A stretch of DNA of 64,000 nt, from positions 3,831,960-3,895,959 of the forward strand of contig NC_030680.2 of NCBI RefSeq assembly GCF_000004195.4, read 5' to 3'. Under the pieces are notes generated by a model. That model ran no database searches. It was given only the letters and a program-made list of their open reading frames with translations, and had not been told where the DNA came from. The stretch comes from Xenopus tropicalis (lineage: Eukaryota > Chordata > Amphibia > Anura > Pipidae). Positions 50,501 to 62,500 of the stretch are shown piece by piece. Position 1 is the stretch's first letter; each line of letters begins with the position of its first letter. Made by a program: the position numbers and the translations under genes.

Positions 50501-53500
50501 GAGATGGGGAGGAGGAGGAATACAGAGGGGAGAGATGAGGAGGAGGATGGATACAGAGGGGAGAGGATGGGAGGAGGAATACAGAGGGGAGAGATGGGGA
50601 GGAGGAGGGGAATACAGATGGGAGGAGGAGGGATACAGAGGGGGAGAGATGGGGAGGAGGAGGGATACAGAGGGAAGAGATGGGGAGGAGGAGGGATACA
50701 GAGGGGAGAGAAGGGGAGGAGGAGGGATACAGAGGGGAGAGATGGGGAGGAGGAGGAATACAGAGCATAGAGATGGGGAGGAGGAGGGATACAGAGGGGA
50801 GAGATGGGGAGGAGGAGGAATACAGAGCATAGAGATGGGGAGGAGGAGGGATACAGAGGGGAGAGATGGGGAGGAGGAGGGATACAGAGCGGAGAGATGG
50901 GGAGGAGGAATACAAAGGGGAGAGATGGGGGAGGAGGGATACAGAGGGGAGAGATGGGGAGGAGGAGGGGATACAGAGGGGAGAGATGGGGAGGAGGAGG
51001 GATACAGAGGGGGAGAGATGGGGAGAGGGATACAGAGGGGAGAGATGGGAGGAGGAGGGATACAGAGGGAGAGATGGGAGGAGGGATACAGAGGGGAGAG
51101 ATGGGGAGGAGGAGGGATACAGAGGGGAGAGATGGGGAGGAGGAGGGATACAGAGGGGAGAGATGGGGAGGAGGAGGGATACAGAGGGGAGAGATGGGGA
51201 GGAGGAGGGATTACAGAGGGAGAGATGGGAGGAGGAATACAAAGGGAGAGATGGGAGGAGGGATACAGAGGGGAGAGATGGGGAGGAGGAGGGATACAGA
51301 GGGGAGAGATGGGAGGAGGAGGGATACAGAGGGGAGAGATGGGGAGGAGGAATACAGAGGGGAGAGATGGGGAGGAGGAGGGATACAGAGGGGAGAGATG
51401 GGGAGGAGGGATACAGAGGGGAGAGATGGGGAGGAGGGGAAGGAGTTACTCACACAGGGAAGCTGAGCAGGGCTGGAACATGGCAGGAAAGGTGAAAGAC
51501 TTTTGGGCAACGGTCACAGCAAAGCATTTCCCCTCCATTCAGACAAACAGCACAGAAATCCTCATTCTCAAGCTGATCATGGTCTTCTGATTGGACGGGC
51601 TTTCTGGTTGGCTGAGGGGCAGCGTTGACCTTGCACGTCACCTCAGGATCTTCTATGGGAGCCGCCGGGGCCTCGATTCTGTTCCTGAATGCCGGGCTCT
51701 CCCCGCTGTAGGGACTCACCCTCGCCAGATTGTTCACTTGTTGCTCCAGTTCAGAAATGGTTTGGCTGGTGGTGTAAGGGATTGGTTCTGTCCCATAAGG
51801 CATTGCGGGTTGCGGGGCGGGGTGGGGGGATGAGTACGGGCAGTCTGGGTTAACCTGGATTAACAGAAATGATTGGCAGCGGTGGGCACACAGCTCTATG
51901 TAAGGGTGCAGGGAGTTACAGTACTACAATGTTACCTTTATGGACATGCTCTTGGACTGGGCGCCATATTTGACAACTAAACGCACCGACCCGTCTTCAT
52001 CTTTTTTCTGCGGCTGAACCTTAAAAACAGGGAGTTCCCCGGAGTTGGGAGCCTGGATCTTTAGCCGCTCCAGTCGCACGTAGGGGATTCGGGTTTCCCT
52101 CGCCGGCGTCCTGGGGGCACAATAGAGGGGGGCACTTTAACAACTGACTTTGGTATTTTATGACATTCTAATATTTCTAGGGTCAGCGACCCCACCGGAG
52201 ACCATCAAATTCAGTTTATCTTTTGGTTGCCAGGGCCACTGTCCAAAGCAACGTATAATAATAACTTGATTATTAATGTGAATATCACAATAAGGTCTGT
52301 TTTACCTGGGTGTGTTTTCCTTGCCCTTTCTGCCTTCTGCAAAGCTCGGCTTGAACCCTCTGTCTTCTATGGCAAAAATACAGAGATAATGTTGTTTGTA
52401 TTAGGGGCCCAGCAGGGAGAAAAGCAGAATCCTACTGAGCAAATTGATCAGCAGGAAAGATTGTACTAAGCACAATTCAGCAGGAACAGCCCCCTAAGTT
52501 TGCTCATAGTCTGTACAGAGAGATACCATAAATCTATGGCACATAGGGATTCCCCTGTACTAAGCACAATTCAGCAGGAACAGCCCCCTAAGTTTGCTCA
52601 TAGCCTGTACAGAGAGATACCATAAAACTATGGCACATAGGGATTCCCCTGTACTAAGCACAATTCAGCAGGAACAGCCCCCTAAGTTTGCCCATAGCCT
52701 GTACAGAGAGATACCATAAAACTATGGCACATAGGGATTCCCCTGTACTAAGCACAATTCAGCAGGAACAGCCCCCTAAGTTTGCTCATAGCCTGTACAG
52801 AGAGTTACCATAAAACTATGGCACATAGGGATTGCCCTGTACTAAGCACAATTCAGCAGGAACAGCCCCCTAAGTTTTCTCATAGCCTGTACAGAGAGAT
52901 ACCATAAAACTATGGCACATGGGGATTCCCCTGTACTAAGCACAATTCAGTAGGAACAGCCCCCTAAGTTTGCTCATAGCCTGTACAGAGAGATACCATA
53001 AAACTATGCCACATGGGGATTCCCCTGTACTAAGTACAATTCAGCAGGAACAGCCCCCTAAGTTTCCTCATAGCCTGTACAGAGAGATACCATAAAACTA
53101 TGGCACATAGGGATTCCCCTGTACTAAGCACAATTCAGCAGGAACAGCCCCCTAAGTTTGCTCATAGCCTGTACAGAGAGATCCCATAAAACTATGGCAC
53201 ATAGGGATTCCCCTGTACTAAGCACAATTCAGCAGGAACAGCCCCCTAAGTTTGCTCATAGCCTGTACAGAGAGATACCATAAAACTATGGCACATAGGG
53301 ATTCCCCTGTACTAAGCACAATTTAGCAGGAACAGCCCCCTAAGTTTGCTCATAGCCTGTACAGAGAGATACCATAAAACTATGGCACATAGGGATTCCC
53401 CTGTACTAAGCACAATTCAGCAGGAACAGCCCCCTAAGTTTGCTCATAGCCTGTACAGAGAGATACCATAAAACTATGGCACGTAGGGATTCCCCTGTAC

Positions 53501-56500
53501 TAAGCACAATTCAGCAGGAACAGCCCCCTAAGTTTGCCCATAGCCTGTACAGAGAGATCCCATAAAACTATGGCACATAGGGATTCCCCTGTACTAAGCA
53601 CAATTCAGCAGGAACAGCCCCCTAAGTTTGCCCATAGCCTGTACAGAGCCTGGATTGTGCTTAGTGTGATTTCATCTCTTTGGGTCTCTGTATTATGTTA
53701 TTATATGATAACCGAATTATCAGGATAAAACGGGTGGGAAATACCTGTCTCATGTTTGAGTGGTTTGCCGGGGGCAGGAGGAAGGTGAGTGGGCTTTTTC
53801 ACAATCACCGAGGAGGTTTCTGGGGGGGGGCATTTCTTCACCGAGAGGTTGATTGGCTCCTCAAATGCCTCGGGCAGCGGCAGGATGAATTCGCTGGAAA
53901 TTACTGGAGGGGCACTTTCTGTCTGCAAATCAGTGTCTATGGCGGCACTGTTAGCGCAGCTAAAATCTTCATTCTCAACCTGTATTTATTGGTTAATAGA
54001 AAGTAGCAATTAGATACAGATTAAAATACTGGTCTTGAATATAAATTTATACATATGGGTAGGGGGTGCCATAGTGTTTCCCTTAGACAGTACAGTATGG
54101 GGGTACAGCTTATTGTGTGCCCAGAACATTCCTTCTCTGTATATTTGTATTTATACATATGGGTAGGGGGTGCCATAGTGTTTCCCTTGGACAGTACAGT
54201 ATGGGGGTACAGCTTATTGTGTGCCCAGAACATTCCTTCTCTGTATATTTGTATTTATACATATGGGTAGGAGGTGCCATAGTGTTTCCCTTAGACAGTA
54301 CAGTATGGGGGTACAGCTTATTGTGTGCCCAGAACATTCCCTCTCTGTATATTTGTATTTATACATATGGGTAGGAGGTGCCATAGTGTTTCCCTTAGAC
54401 AGTACAGTATGGGGGTACAGCTTATTGTGTGCCCAGAACATTCCTTCTCTGTATATTTGTATTTATACATATGGGTAGGAGGTGCCATAGTGTTTCCCTT
54501 AGACAGTACAGTATGGGGGTACAGCTTATTGTGTGCCCAGAACATTCCTTCTCTGTATATTCGTATTTATTTAGTTTTTCCTTATCTGACAGCACTGCTG
54601 GCTGGAGAGGCCTATGACTGATTTGACAACTTACCTCTGAAAGAGCATTTAAGCTGATATATTAGCTGAAGCTCTAATAAGACACCCCCCTCCCAACCTC
54701 CCTGGGCGCTGGCATCATTTCAATCCCCGCACGTGCCAACAGTCCCTACCTTGCATATGGCATTTCCCAAGACAGCGGCACCGGTTGCCTGGTGATCCTC
54801 GGTTGCTACGTGTATATTGTCTGCGACAGCTGCTTCCACTGCCGTGTACTCTGCCAACCTCTCCGCCTCTGTGCCGGGCAGGAACCCCCTGTCCTCCGGC
54901 GGCTCAAAGAACTGACAGGAGACAGTTGGCATCTGAGGATCCACAGACCTAGAGAGTCTCGGAGAAGACAGTTCCATCTCTGGCACGTTACAGAAACCCA
55001 CCGAGGCCGATCTCTGGAAGGCAAAAGGCACGGGTATCGGTGGCCATGAAGCTGTGAGGCTGATGGACCTACTCAAGAGGACAGAATGGGTCAAATGATG
55101 GGCATAGTGCCCTCCTATTGGCTGAGTTTGCCCCATTAGGAGATCCTAGCCTGACTGATCTTCTATGGGGGTAGGCAGAAGCCCTATCGGGGGTCAAGAC
55201 TATCAAGGGTAAAATTAGGTGGATCAGGATGGGGTTTGGCAGATTGGGGACAAGGCCAGAATGGGTGTATAGGGCCCCACCATTACTTACACCCGGGGTC
55301 CCCACGAGCAACATTTAGATATAAAAAAAGTTGAGGAGCAACGCAAGCAAGAAAATGTTGCTGGGGGTGCCAAATAAGGGCTATAATTGGCTATTTGGTA
55401 GCTCAATGATGACTGGCAGCCTACTGGAGGCTCATTTTGGCAGTACACATGGTCTTTATACTTCCAAAACTTGCCCCTAAGTCAGAAATTCAAAAATAAG
55501 CACCTGTTTTGAGGTCCCTAGGACAACACCAAAGGGGTTGGAGAGCATCATGTTGCCCCCGAGCCACTGGTTGGGGATCATTGCCTTATAGGAACCCTGG
55601 GTGGCACTGACAAAGCTTTGTTGTGCCCACCATGGAAATGCTGGGGATACCCCCATTATAGGTGAAACAGATACCTTCCTCTCGGGATTGGCCGCCAGTT
55701 GGTTCCTCTGGCACGCGTCATTTTCCACGGCAGCGATGATTTCATCTGCTATAGACTGGGACTGCATGTTACTGGGAGAACTGGTGGTGACCGGCGAGAG
55801 GTCCACGGTGTGACTGCCCGGAGATATGGGCTCATCGCAGACCTGCAGGGCAGTCAGACAGACATTATCTTTGGCTCGTGGTCAATACTTTGCCCCCCCC
55901 GTCCTTTCTACTGAAGTGCAAGGAACTCACCTGTGGAATTTCCTCCGGGGGCTGAAGTGGGGCTGTTGCCGGCTGCCTGACTATGTAGTTGATTTGCCCC
56001 ACAATAGTCTGTTGCACGTGCTGAGGCTGCTTGGTCGGGTTCAGTTGGACGTTGGACGGTTGACTTTGGAGAAGAAGTTCCAGGCCCTTCTGCATCTGCT
56101 CCAACTCAAACTGTTGGTTAATAATGTCCAGGCTGTGGTGCATGACCTGCTCGTGGGCGCTCTCCGCCTGGCACAGGGCCGATTGCTGCTGGAGCCTCTG
56201 GGGTTGGATGTGGCTAAGGCTGTGCACCGAGCTCACTTGCATTTGTACCGATGGTGCCTGGAGCACCGAGGGCGTCTGAAGTACTGATGGTGCCTGCAGA
56301 GAGGTTGGCGTGGTGATGGGCACCGTATGTTGGATCGTATGCACATTGTGCACTTGGTTGAAATCCTGTGGGGGCACTGGGCAAACAGGTGGGGCATTTG
56401 GTTGGCTCGGTGGCACCTGTGGCTTCTGCTGCTGATGGTCCAGCCAGTAGGGGGAGTTCTCCTGTTCCGCCTGAGGCTGGTGGGATACCCAAGGCTGGAT

Positions 56501-59500
56501 GACCCTCAAAGGACGGACGGTTGGCTTTTGCTCTTTGCTGGAGTTATACTGGGTAGATGGGGGCTGCTGTTGTTTGATTGGCGTTGGGTGGGCGAAGCTC
56601 ACGTGGGGGGTCACTGTGCCCGTGGCCGGCTGGTTCTTTGGCACGGTTGGCAAGGTATGGCAATGGGTGCAACACATGGGCGTGGGACACTGGACTGAAG
56701 ATGTGTAATGTGGGGAACTGGTGATGGTACCAGGGTGGGCTGTAATGGGTACATGGGGTGCTGGGTAATACGGGGCTTGGGCATTTTCTGTTCCGTAGGT
56801 GGGTATGTCCGGCGTTGGCAAGTGGGCTCCATCCGCCATTAGGCAGCCTGAGGAACAGAAGTGATAAGAGGCACAGAAGAAGATAAAAGCAGCAGGTTGG
56901 GTTAGTGCCTCCCTATCATTATTACTAATAAGCATTTATGGCACCAACATATTCTACAGCGCGGTATAGTAAAAGGGCACATGTGTATAATAGCGACAGA
57001 TGCAGGGGGTATAGAGGGCTCGGTACCCCAACCAGAACGCAGGCGCAATCGCTAGCCACTTACCCAAATTGGATATTTGTTTGGTCCAGAAAGATGGCTC
57101 CCAACTGAACCGGATCTTCGACGTGCGCCCCACGTCCCCCCCACAGCTGGTGTCCAGGAGCCGCTGCATCTGATAAACAATCTAAAGGCAAAAACTTATA
57201 TTAAAGGGGAAGGTTCAACTTTTGTTATAGAACTGCCTCTTCTAAGCAACCTTTCAATTGGTCTTATTTATTTCTTATAATTTTTGATCTTTTATCCTTC
57301 TCTACTAAGCCTTTGCAGCTTTCAAATGGGGGTCACTGACCCCGGCAGCCAAAACCTATTGCTCTGTGAGGCTCCAGTTTTATTGTTATTGTTACTTTTT
57401 ATAAATTGTTTTTCTATTCAGCCCCTCCTCTATTCATATACCAGCCTCTCATTCAAATTGCTCCCTGGTCGCTAAGGTAATTTGGTGCCTAGCAACCAGA
57501 TAGCTGCTGAAACTCTAAACTGAAGAGATGCGGTACAAAAAGTGAAATAGCTAATGCCCTGCGTGTTCATTCTTACCAGTTCCTTACTGAACAGGAACGG
57601 GATACTGTTCTTTCCATACATGGCCCAGTTAATAAAGTTCTGCACGTGCTCCAACTGGCGATTCAGGACCAGTATCGACTGAAGCTGCTGCTCGTATTTG
57701 TGGCGCTTTTCTGTTGTGATTTTCTGCAGGGAGAGCGATGGTGACATAGAAAAGTCTGATGAGAGGGATAAATTGCCCCTAAATAGCACCCCCTACCCAT
57801 ATGTATAAATACAAATATACAGAGAAGGAATGTTCTGGGCACACAATAAGCTGTACCCCCATACTGTACTGTCTAAGGGAAACACTATGGCACCCCCTAC
57901 CCATATGTATAAATACAAATATACAGAGAGGGAATGTTCTGGGCACACAATAAGCTGTACCCCCATACTGTACTGTCTAAGGGAAACACTATGGCACCCC
58001 CTACCCATATGTATAAATACAAATATACAGAGAAGGAATGTTCTGGGCACACAATAAGCTGTACCCCCATACTGTACTGTCTAAGGGAAACACTATGGCA
58101 CCTCCTACCCATATGTATAAATACAAATATACAGAGAAGGAATGTTCTGGGCACACAATAAGCTGTACCCCCATACTGTACTGTCTAAGGGAAACACTAT
58201 GGCACCCCCTATCCATATGTATAAATACAAATATACAGAGAGGGAATGTTCTGGGCACACAATAAGCTGTACCCCCATACTGTACTGTCTAAGGGAAACA
58301 CTATGGCACCCCCTACCCATATGTATAAATACAGAGAAGGAATGTTCTGGGCACACAATAAGCTGTACCCCCATACTGTACTGTCTAAGGGAAACACTAT
58401 GGCACCCCCTACCCATATGTATAAATACAAATATACAGAGAAGGAATGTTCTGGGCACACAATAAGCTGTACCCCCATACTGTACTGTCTAAGGGAAACA
58501 CTATGGCACCCCCTACCCATATGTATAAATACAAATATACAGAGAAGGAATGTTCTGGGCACACAATAAGCTGTACCCCCATACTGTACTGTCTAAGGGA
58601 AACACTATGGCACCCCCTACCCATATGTATAAATACAAATATACAGAGAAGGAATGTTCTGGGCACACAATAAGCTGTACCCCCATACTGTACTGTCTAA
58701 GGGAAACACTATGGCACCCCCTACCCATATGTATAAATACAAATATACAGAGAGGGAATGTTCTGGGCACACAATAAGCTGTACCCCCATACTGTACTGT
58801 CTAAGGGAAACACTATGGCACCCCCTACCCATATGTATAAATACAAATATACAGAGAAGGAATGTTCTGGGCACACAATAAGCTGTACCCCCATACTGTA
58901 CTGTCTAAGGGAAACACTATGGCACCTCCTACCCATATGTATAAATACAAATATACAGAGAGGGAATGTTCTGGGCACACAATAAGCTGTACCCCCATAC
59001 TGTACTGTCTAAGGGAAACACTATGGCACCCCCTACCCATATGTATAAATACAAATATACAGAGAGGGAATGTTCTGGGCACACAATAAGCTGTACCCCC
59101 ATACTGTACTGTCTAAGGGAAACACTATGGCACCCCCTACCCATATGTATAAATACAAATATACAGAGAGGGAATGTTCTGGGCACACAATAAGCTGTAC
59201 CCCCATACTGTACTGTCTAAGGGAAACACTATGGCACCTCCTACCCATATTTATAAATACAAATATACAGAGAAGGAATGTTCTGGGCACACAATAAGCT
59301 GTACCTTAATCCTATATGCCAATATGGCAGCTCCAACCCAGATCACTGACCTCCAGCTGTTCCAGCAGTACATTTGTCCTCTTGTTCAGCTCATTGATCA
59401 GCACCATTTTGGTCACTTTGATCTGGTTTTCTACTTTACTGTGCATGTGCTTAATTTCATACAACCTGAGGAACAAGTTATAACAATGTTTCATTAGTGG

Positions 59501-62500
59501 TTTTTAGTTTTTTTATATATTTTGTATATAATGTATGCCACAAATATATATATATACAGCCAAAATTACTGATCATCAGCTCATTGCCTGCCTATATGGG
59601 CACAGAACCCCTCAGTGACTGCTAATATCCTTATCATTTACAGTAGGGGGTACATTATCCCTTATAATACATGAGTGATACTCAGAGTTCCCTGTATAAC
59701 TCAGCCTGCAGCCTTGTGCCTTTATATGGGGGGCACAGAACCCCTCAGTGACTGCTAATATCCTTATCATTTACAGTAGGGGGGTACATTATCCCTTATA
59801 ATACATGAGTGATACTCAGAGTTCCCTGTATAACTCAGCCTGCAGCCTTGTGCCTTTATATGGGGGGCACAGAACCCCTCAGTGACTGCTAATATCCTTA
59901 TCATTTACAGTAGGGGGTACATTATCACTTATAATACAATACTTCTTACCTGTCCTCAATTTGTTTGCCTGCTGCCTGAACCACGACCTTCTTCTCCTCC
60001 ACTTGGGTTATAACATTCTCCAGGACGGCTCTCTGGTGTTGCAAGGCCTCATCCAGCCTTCGGAATCTGATAAAATAAACAGGTAAGCCTTTGCCTTAAT
60101 ATGCTGGGCTGCTCTCTTCCCCACTGTCAGACAGAGACCTTCCCCTGGGTAAGGGACCCATAACTCTCTAATTCTCTATACTTATTGCTTATGGGACGCT
60201 CTATTTCCCATTGTCAGACAGGATCTTCACTCTGGCTAAATTAACCCCAATACTTTTGGACTTTCTGAACTTTGTGGGTGTTCTCTTCCCTATGGTCAGG
60301 TGACCATTTTTTCTAATGTGCTATTGGTCCTATGCATGATCCTATTATCGGAGGCACAAAGGCTTACTGTTCATTCCGGTCACTGTACATTTGCTCACTC
60401 TATTGGCCAGTTTTATGGACCTGGGCTGGGAATGACCCATAAGCACCCAATTGTGTTGCCGATGGCGCTTACCTGTGGTCTTTGTGCTCCATGACGACAC
60501 AATGGCGGCAAACCAAGGTATCGCAGGTCTCGCAGAATAACTTCAGGGACTCTTGGTGGTGCAGCGGGCAGCAAAGGAAATTTCCCGAGGTGCCATCATT
60601 GCCTGTAGCAACAAAGGGACCCAAGGTAAGTGATGGGGGTCATTGTATAAAGCTGTAACTAACCAGTATAATGCCCCGGGGGGGGGTACCTGCGGAGCCC
60701 CTCTGGACAGCGGGTATGAAGGGGTCGCTGACACTCTTGGTGTGCCGGTGTTGCTCGGCGCAGGTGCTGCAAAGCCATTTGTTGCATGTGATGCACAGAC
60801 TGTGGGCGGAGTTTTTCTCTGTACAATCAAAGCAGCTCTGACATGAAAAACATAAATAAATACATATATTTTATCACAGGGAAGCCAGAATGGGGGCTGT
60901 TGCTGAACTACAACCTGCAACATCCAGCCATGACTTATTCTGCATAGTACACGCCCTCTTCTTCCCGCCATCCATGTTTTAGCCCCTCCCACAGCTTAAA
61001 GGGGCAGTTCACCTTTATGTTCACCTTTAGTATGTTGTAGAATGGCCAATTCTAAGCAACTTTTCAATTGGTCTTCATTATTTATTTATCATTCTTAAAT
61101 TATTTACCTTCTTCCAACTGTTTGCAGCTTTCAAATGGGGGTCGCTGACCCCGGCAGCCAAACCCTATCACTCTGTGAGGCTCCAGTTTTATTGTTATTG
61201 TTACTTTTTGTAAAAATTTTTTCTCTCCTATTCATATACCAGTCTCTCATCCAAACTACTCCCTGGTTACTAAGATAACTTGGACCCTAGCAACCATATA
61301 GCTGCTGAAACACCAAACTGGTGAGCTGCTAAACTGAAAATAAAATAACTAAATACTACAAATAATAAAAAATGAAGACCAATTGCAAATTATCTCAGAA
61401 TATCACTCTCTACATCATAATAAAAATAAACTCCAACCCCTTTAATGTATATTGGAAAGGTGTTTAAATGACATTTTTTTTTATTAAGTAAATGTTATTT
61501 TTGGGTTTATATGCCCTTTATTTTTTACTAAACGTGCATTTTGGTGGATAGGGAAGGTTGGCAGAACTGCCACATGTGGATGAGAGAGATCAGCCTGCTC
61601 CCCGCAATGCGCACACTCAGCCCTATAATTACCCAAACGCTGCGAGATTGGTCTCTAAGCTAAAAATAGTGTATTTTCCAGCAGAGCAAGGAAAACAAGT
61701 TAATTGCTGGGTCACCGCTGAGAAAAGTCCCACTAAGCCAGATGGTTCCTCTCCTGCTGTGTATTTATTGGGCCAAACCCTCGCGGGCGCAGGTGAGTAA
61801 TCGGGGCAACTCGACTGGTTTAGATAAACGCCAAATCGGTCGCTGGCGCTCATTGGTTTGTTCTGCATTCAAAACGGGGACCTGATAGATTTGGTATCTC
61901 AGGGGTTAATTCACCCTTTGTGCTGGAAAAATGAGATATTCTAGGTTTTCTTTTAAAAATGGGGACCTGATAGATTTGGTGTGTCAGGGGTTAATTCACC
62001 CTTTGTGCTGGAAAAAATGAGATATTCTAGGTTTTCTTTTAAAAATGGGGACCTGATAGATTTGGTATCTCAGGGGTTAATTCACCCTTTGTGCTGGAAA
62101 AATGAGATATTCTAGGTTTTCTTTTAAAAATGGGGACCTGATAGATTTGTTATCTCAGGGGTTAATTCACCCTTTGTGCTGGAAAAATGAGATATTCTAG
62201 GTTTTCTTTTAAAAATGGGGACTTGATAGATTTGGTGTGTCACGGGTTAATTCACCCTTTGTGCTGAAAGAACTAGATATTCTGAGTTTTCTTTTAAAAA
62301 TGGGGACCAGATAGATTTGGTATCTCAGGGGTTAATTCACCCTTTGTGCTGAAAGAACTAGATATTCTGAGTTTTCTTTTAAAAATGGGGACCAGATAGA
62401 TTTGGTATCTCAGGGGTTAATTCACCCTTTGTGCTGGAAAAATGAGATATTCTGGGTGTTCTTTAAAAAATGGGGACCTGATAGATTTGGTGTCCCAAGG

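Noticed and set aside
48239..50830. 863-codon open frame on the minus strand (Pro/Ser/Leu-rich) and the 549-codon plus frame over it
   Set aside because: Both arise from the polypurine minisatellites. Composition is purely periodic, both strands and several frames are open together, and they lie in a TRIM66 intron.
56327..56698. 123-codon plus frame and 92-codon minus frame inside the large TRIM66 exon
   Set aside because: Alternative frames of a GC-rich Gln/Pro coding exon; the TRIM66 frame is supported by conserved blocks.
57157..57169. Acceptor at 57169 giving an exon that starts with ATG
   Set aside because: An acceptor 12 bases upstream (exon start 57181) adds IVYQ, which matches the family, and has the better polypyrimidine tract.
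57793..59290. Many identical 85-codon minus and 75-codon plus frames
   Set aside because: Each is the same 104-bp repeat read in a register; not genes.
61558..61868. 80-codon plus and 79-codon minus frames
   Set aside because: They overlap each other in a TRIM66 intron, and no product is recognised.
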